From positions 1 through 15,205 of the forward strand of contig DASQ01000118.1 in assembly GCA_002503885.1 (NCBI GenBank): DNA of 15,205 bases. The letters run 5' to 3'. The position numbers were made by a program, and so were the translations under genes. This stretch comes from Methanoculleus marisnigri. GTDB taxonomy: Archaea; Halobacteriota; Methanomicrobia; Methanomicrobiales; Methanoculleaceae. Numbering within the stretch: position 1 is the first letter of the stretch; each line of letters begins with the position of its first letter. The notes beneath the pieces were generated by a model. It did no database searches. It saw only the letters and a program-made list of their open reading frames with translations, and was not told the origin of the DNA. Positions 14,323-15,205 of this stretch are shown in pieces.

Positions 14323-14332
14323 GTATATAAAT
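14323..14332 (-). promoter_or_regulatory. TATA box of the glycogen operon, leaderless transcript expected
   Basis: On the minus strand the block reads ATTTATATAC, a near-consensus archaeal TATA box. Its centre is 26 nt upstream of the ATG at 14301, so transcription should begin at or within a few bases of the start codon. The absence of a ribosome-binding site in the intervening sequence agrees with this. Confidence 0.7.
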
Positions 14333-14576
14333 GTCGTCGAACCGGAATACCCGCGGATCCTCAGGCCCCTTCCGTGCTCCGATACTCGGGAAATTGGCAA
14401 CCGTCATCCCCGGAGCGGATCGAGGCATTCTGGTGCCTGCGCGGAGAGCAAAATGACGGGATGCTCCGCGTTACTGGCCGTATTCGCATATCCGGATGGG
14501 GCCGCATCCCGCGATCCTGCCGCAACGCTCGACCGCTGGCACGACCCCCGTCTTCGAGACTTAAACAGCGTCTTTT
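14333..14576. other. Spacer upstream of the glycogen operon, no gene recognised
   Basis: The open frames here carry no family signature. One stem-loop is notable: CGCGG-AGCA (14440-14450, with a 2-nt AG bulge) pairs with TGCT-CCGCG (14462-14470). An alternative 7-bp pairing joins CCGTCAT (14401-14407) to ATGACGG (14453-14459). Both lie upstream of the operon TATA box, so they are not in that mRNA. A T5 run at 14573-14577 ends the GC-rich part where the insertion element begins. Confidence 0.4.
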
Positions 14577-14696
14577 TGATCACTAGGTGCCAGAATCAAT
14601 AATTTCAATCTCACCCCTCCTCAATTCTTTGCATAATTAAAGCCAGAATATCAACCGTTACCTTTATCATGTATGGTAATCAATTGATCACTAGGT
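14576..14696. repeat. Pair of 13-bp direct repeats TTGATCACTAGGT in the element's left end
   Basis: Exact copies lie at 14576-14588 and 14684-14696, 108 bp apart in the same orientation. The central TGATCA is itself palindromic. Repeated sites at an end and before the ATG would suit transposase binding to both the terminus and its own promoter region, which is an inference. Confidence 0.6.
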
Positions 14697-14700
14697 CATC

Positions 14701-15205
14701 ATGAGCTGGATTCGCCGTATCAAAAGAGGTAATCAGTTTTACCTCTACGAAGTGACAACAGTCTGGGAGAATGGAAAGTCAAAACAGAAACTGATCCAGT
14801 ACCTGGGTGTCGAAGGAGATCAGGAGAAGATACCAAAACCAAAGACGAAACGAGTTCGTCCCGATCGAATCCATCCACTCCAGAGTCGAGGTGCAGGAGA
14901 TGTACTACTGCTCTGGAAAATTGCTGAAACGCTCAATTGTGTCAATATCATTGACCGATATACCACAGGATTTGAAAATATCCAGGGGCCATCTCCCGGC
15001 AAATACCTGACCACCTGGGCGATTAACCGGCTTATAGATCCGGAGAGCGCAACCCAGCTTGATGCGTGGGTCAAGTCGACGATCCTCTCTGACCTCACGG
15101 GAATGGATCCACTCGATTTTTCAAAAGATGCGTATCTTCAGTCACTTGATGCCATCTGTTCCAAGTCAAAGAAAACTCAGCGTATCCAGAGTCATATTCC
15201 GTTCA
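14701..15205 (+). CDS. IS1634-type transposase, N-terminal 168 residues (cut by the window edge)
   Basis: The frame from ATG 14701 stays open to the end of the window. It begins MSWIRRIKRGNQFYLYEV, continues WENGKSKQKLIQYLGVEGD, and includes LLLWKIAETLNCVNIIDRYT, GKYLTTWAINRLIDPESATQ and LDAWVKSTILSDLTGMD. The FYLYEV..WxxGKxxQKxIxYLG opening and the AINRxIDPESATQL stretch are typical of IS1634-like DDE transposases common in methanogens. About one third of the usual protein is present and the DDE residues are expected further right. Codon use is more AT-rich than that of the glycogen genes, consistent with recent arrival. The ribosome-binding site is weak (AGGT, 4 nt before the ATG). Whether the gene is intact is unknown. 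Confidence 0.85.
   Translation, partial: MSWIRRIKRGNQFYLYEVTTVWENGKSKQKLIQYLGVEGDQEKIPKPKTKRVRPDRIHPLQSRGAGDVLLLWKIAETLNCVNIIDRYTTGFENIQGPSPGKYLTTWAINRLIDPESATQLDAWVKSTILSDLTGMDPLDFSKDAYLQSLDAICSKSKKTQRIQSHIPF

Larger units (their letters stand above)
14576..15205 (+). mobile_element. Insertion element of IS1634 type (IS4 superfamily), left part
   Basis: At about 14577 the base composition changes from GC-rich host sequence to AT-rich sequence, and a transposase gene starts 125 bp later. The 13-bp sequence TTGATCACTAGGT occurs at 14576-14588 and again at 14684-14696, four bases before the transposase ATG. GCCAGAAT is also repeated (14589-14596 and 14642-14649). The first copy is a candidate for the terminal end of the element. 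The right end is outside the window, so the boundary and any target duplication cannot be confirmed. Confidence 0.6.

Overview
The window looks like a chromosomal segment of a mesophilic methanogenic archaeon, most probably Methanomicrobiales and of Methanoculleus type. This is inferred from the high GC content, the archaeal translation factor aIF1A, a DUF2121-like protein of methanogens, archaeal TATA boxes and transposases of kinds common in methanogens. The genus is an inference; no 16S gene or other marker is present.

Layout. Positions 1-58 hold the last codons of a TnpB (IS200/IS605 OrfB) gene and its hairpin right end. A small RRM RNA-binding protein lies on the minus strand (476-736). 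After about 550 bp of GC-rich, hairpin-rich spacer comes aIF1A on the plus strand. Its conserved N-terminus can only be reached from a non-AUG codon, best CTG at 1293. A DUF2121-like protein (1699-2268, minus) follows convergently, then a patch of degenerate tandem repeats.

From 2596 to 14301 the minus strand carries a full glycogen (alpha-glucan) metabolism cluster. Read in transcription order it is: a GH57-like protein with an eroded active site, a GT4 glycogen-synthase-like transferase, the branching enzyme GlgB, a second GH57 protein with a DUF3536-type C-terminus and intact catalytic residues, and the 4-alpha-glucanotransferase MalQ. The first five genes overlap or are separated by 13 nt or less, so they are very probably one operon. 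It is driven by a TATA box at 14323-14332 placed to give a leaderless mRNA. GlgP (glucan phosphorylase) lies about 1 kb further on with its own TATA box. Together these genes would make the linear chain, branch it, rearrange it and degrade it by phosphorolysis.

The 1-kb gap between malQ and glgP has no convincing gene. It holds an 84-nt nested hairpin, a 16-bp inverted repeat 445 bp apart, and a sequence with the same architecture as the TnpB right end, so it is probably a graveyard of small palindromic mobile DNA. The right edge (about 14577-15205) is a second, AT-richer insertion element: the N-terminal part of an IS1634-type (IS4 superfamily) transposase, cut off by the window edge.

The observations most worth following are the CUG start of aIF1A, the degenerate GH57 protein heading the glycogen operon, the proteasome-like N-terminus and start-codon puzzle of the DUF2121 protein, and the structured repeats in the spacers.
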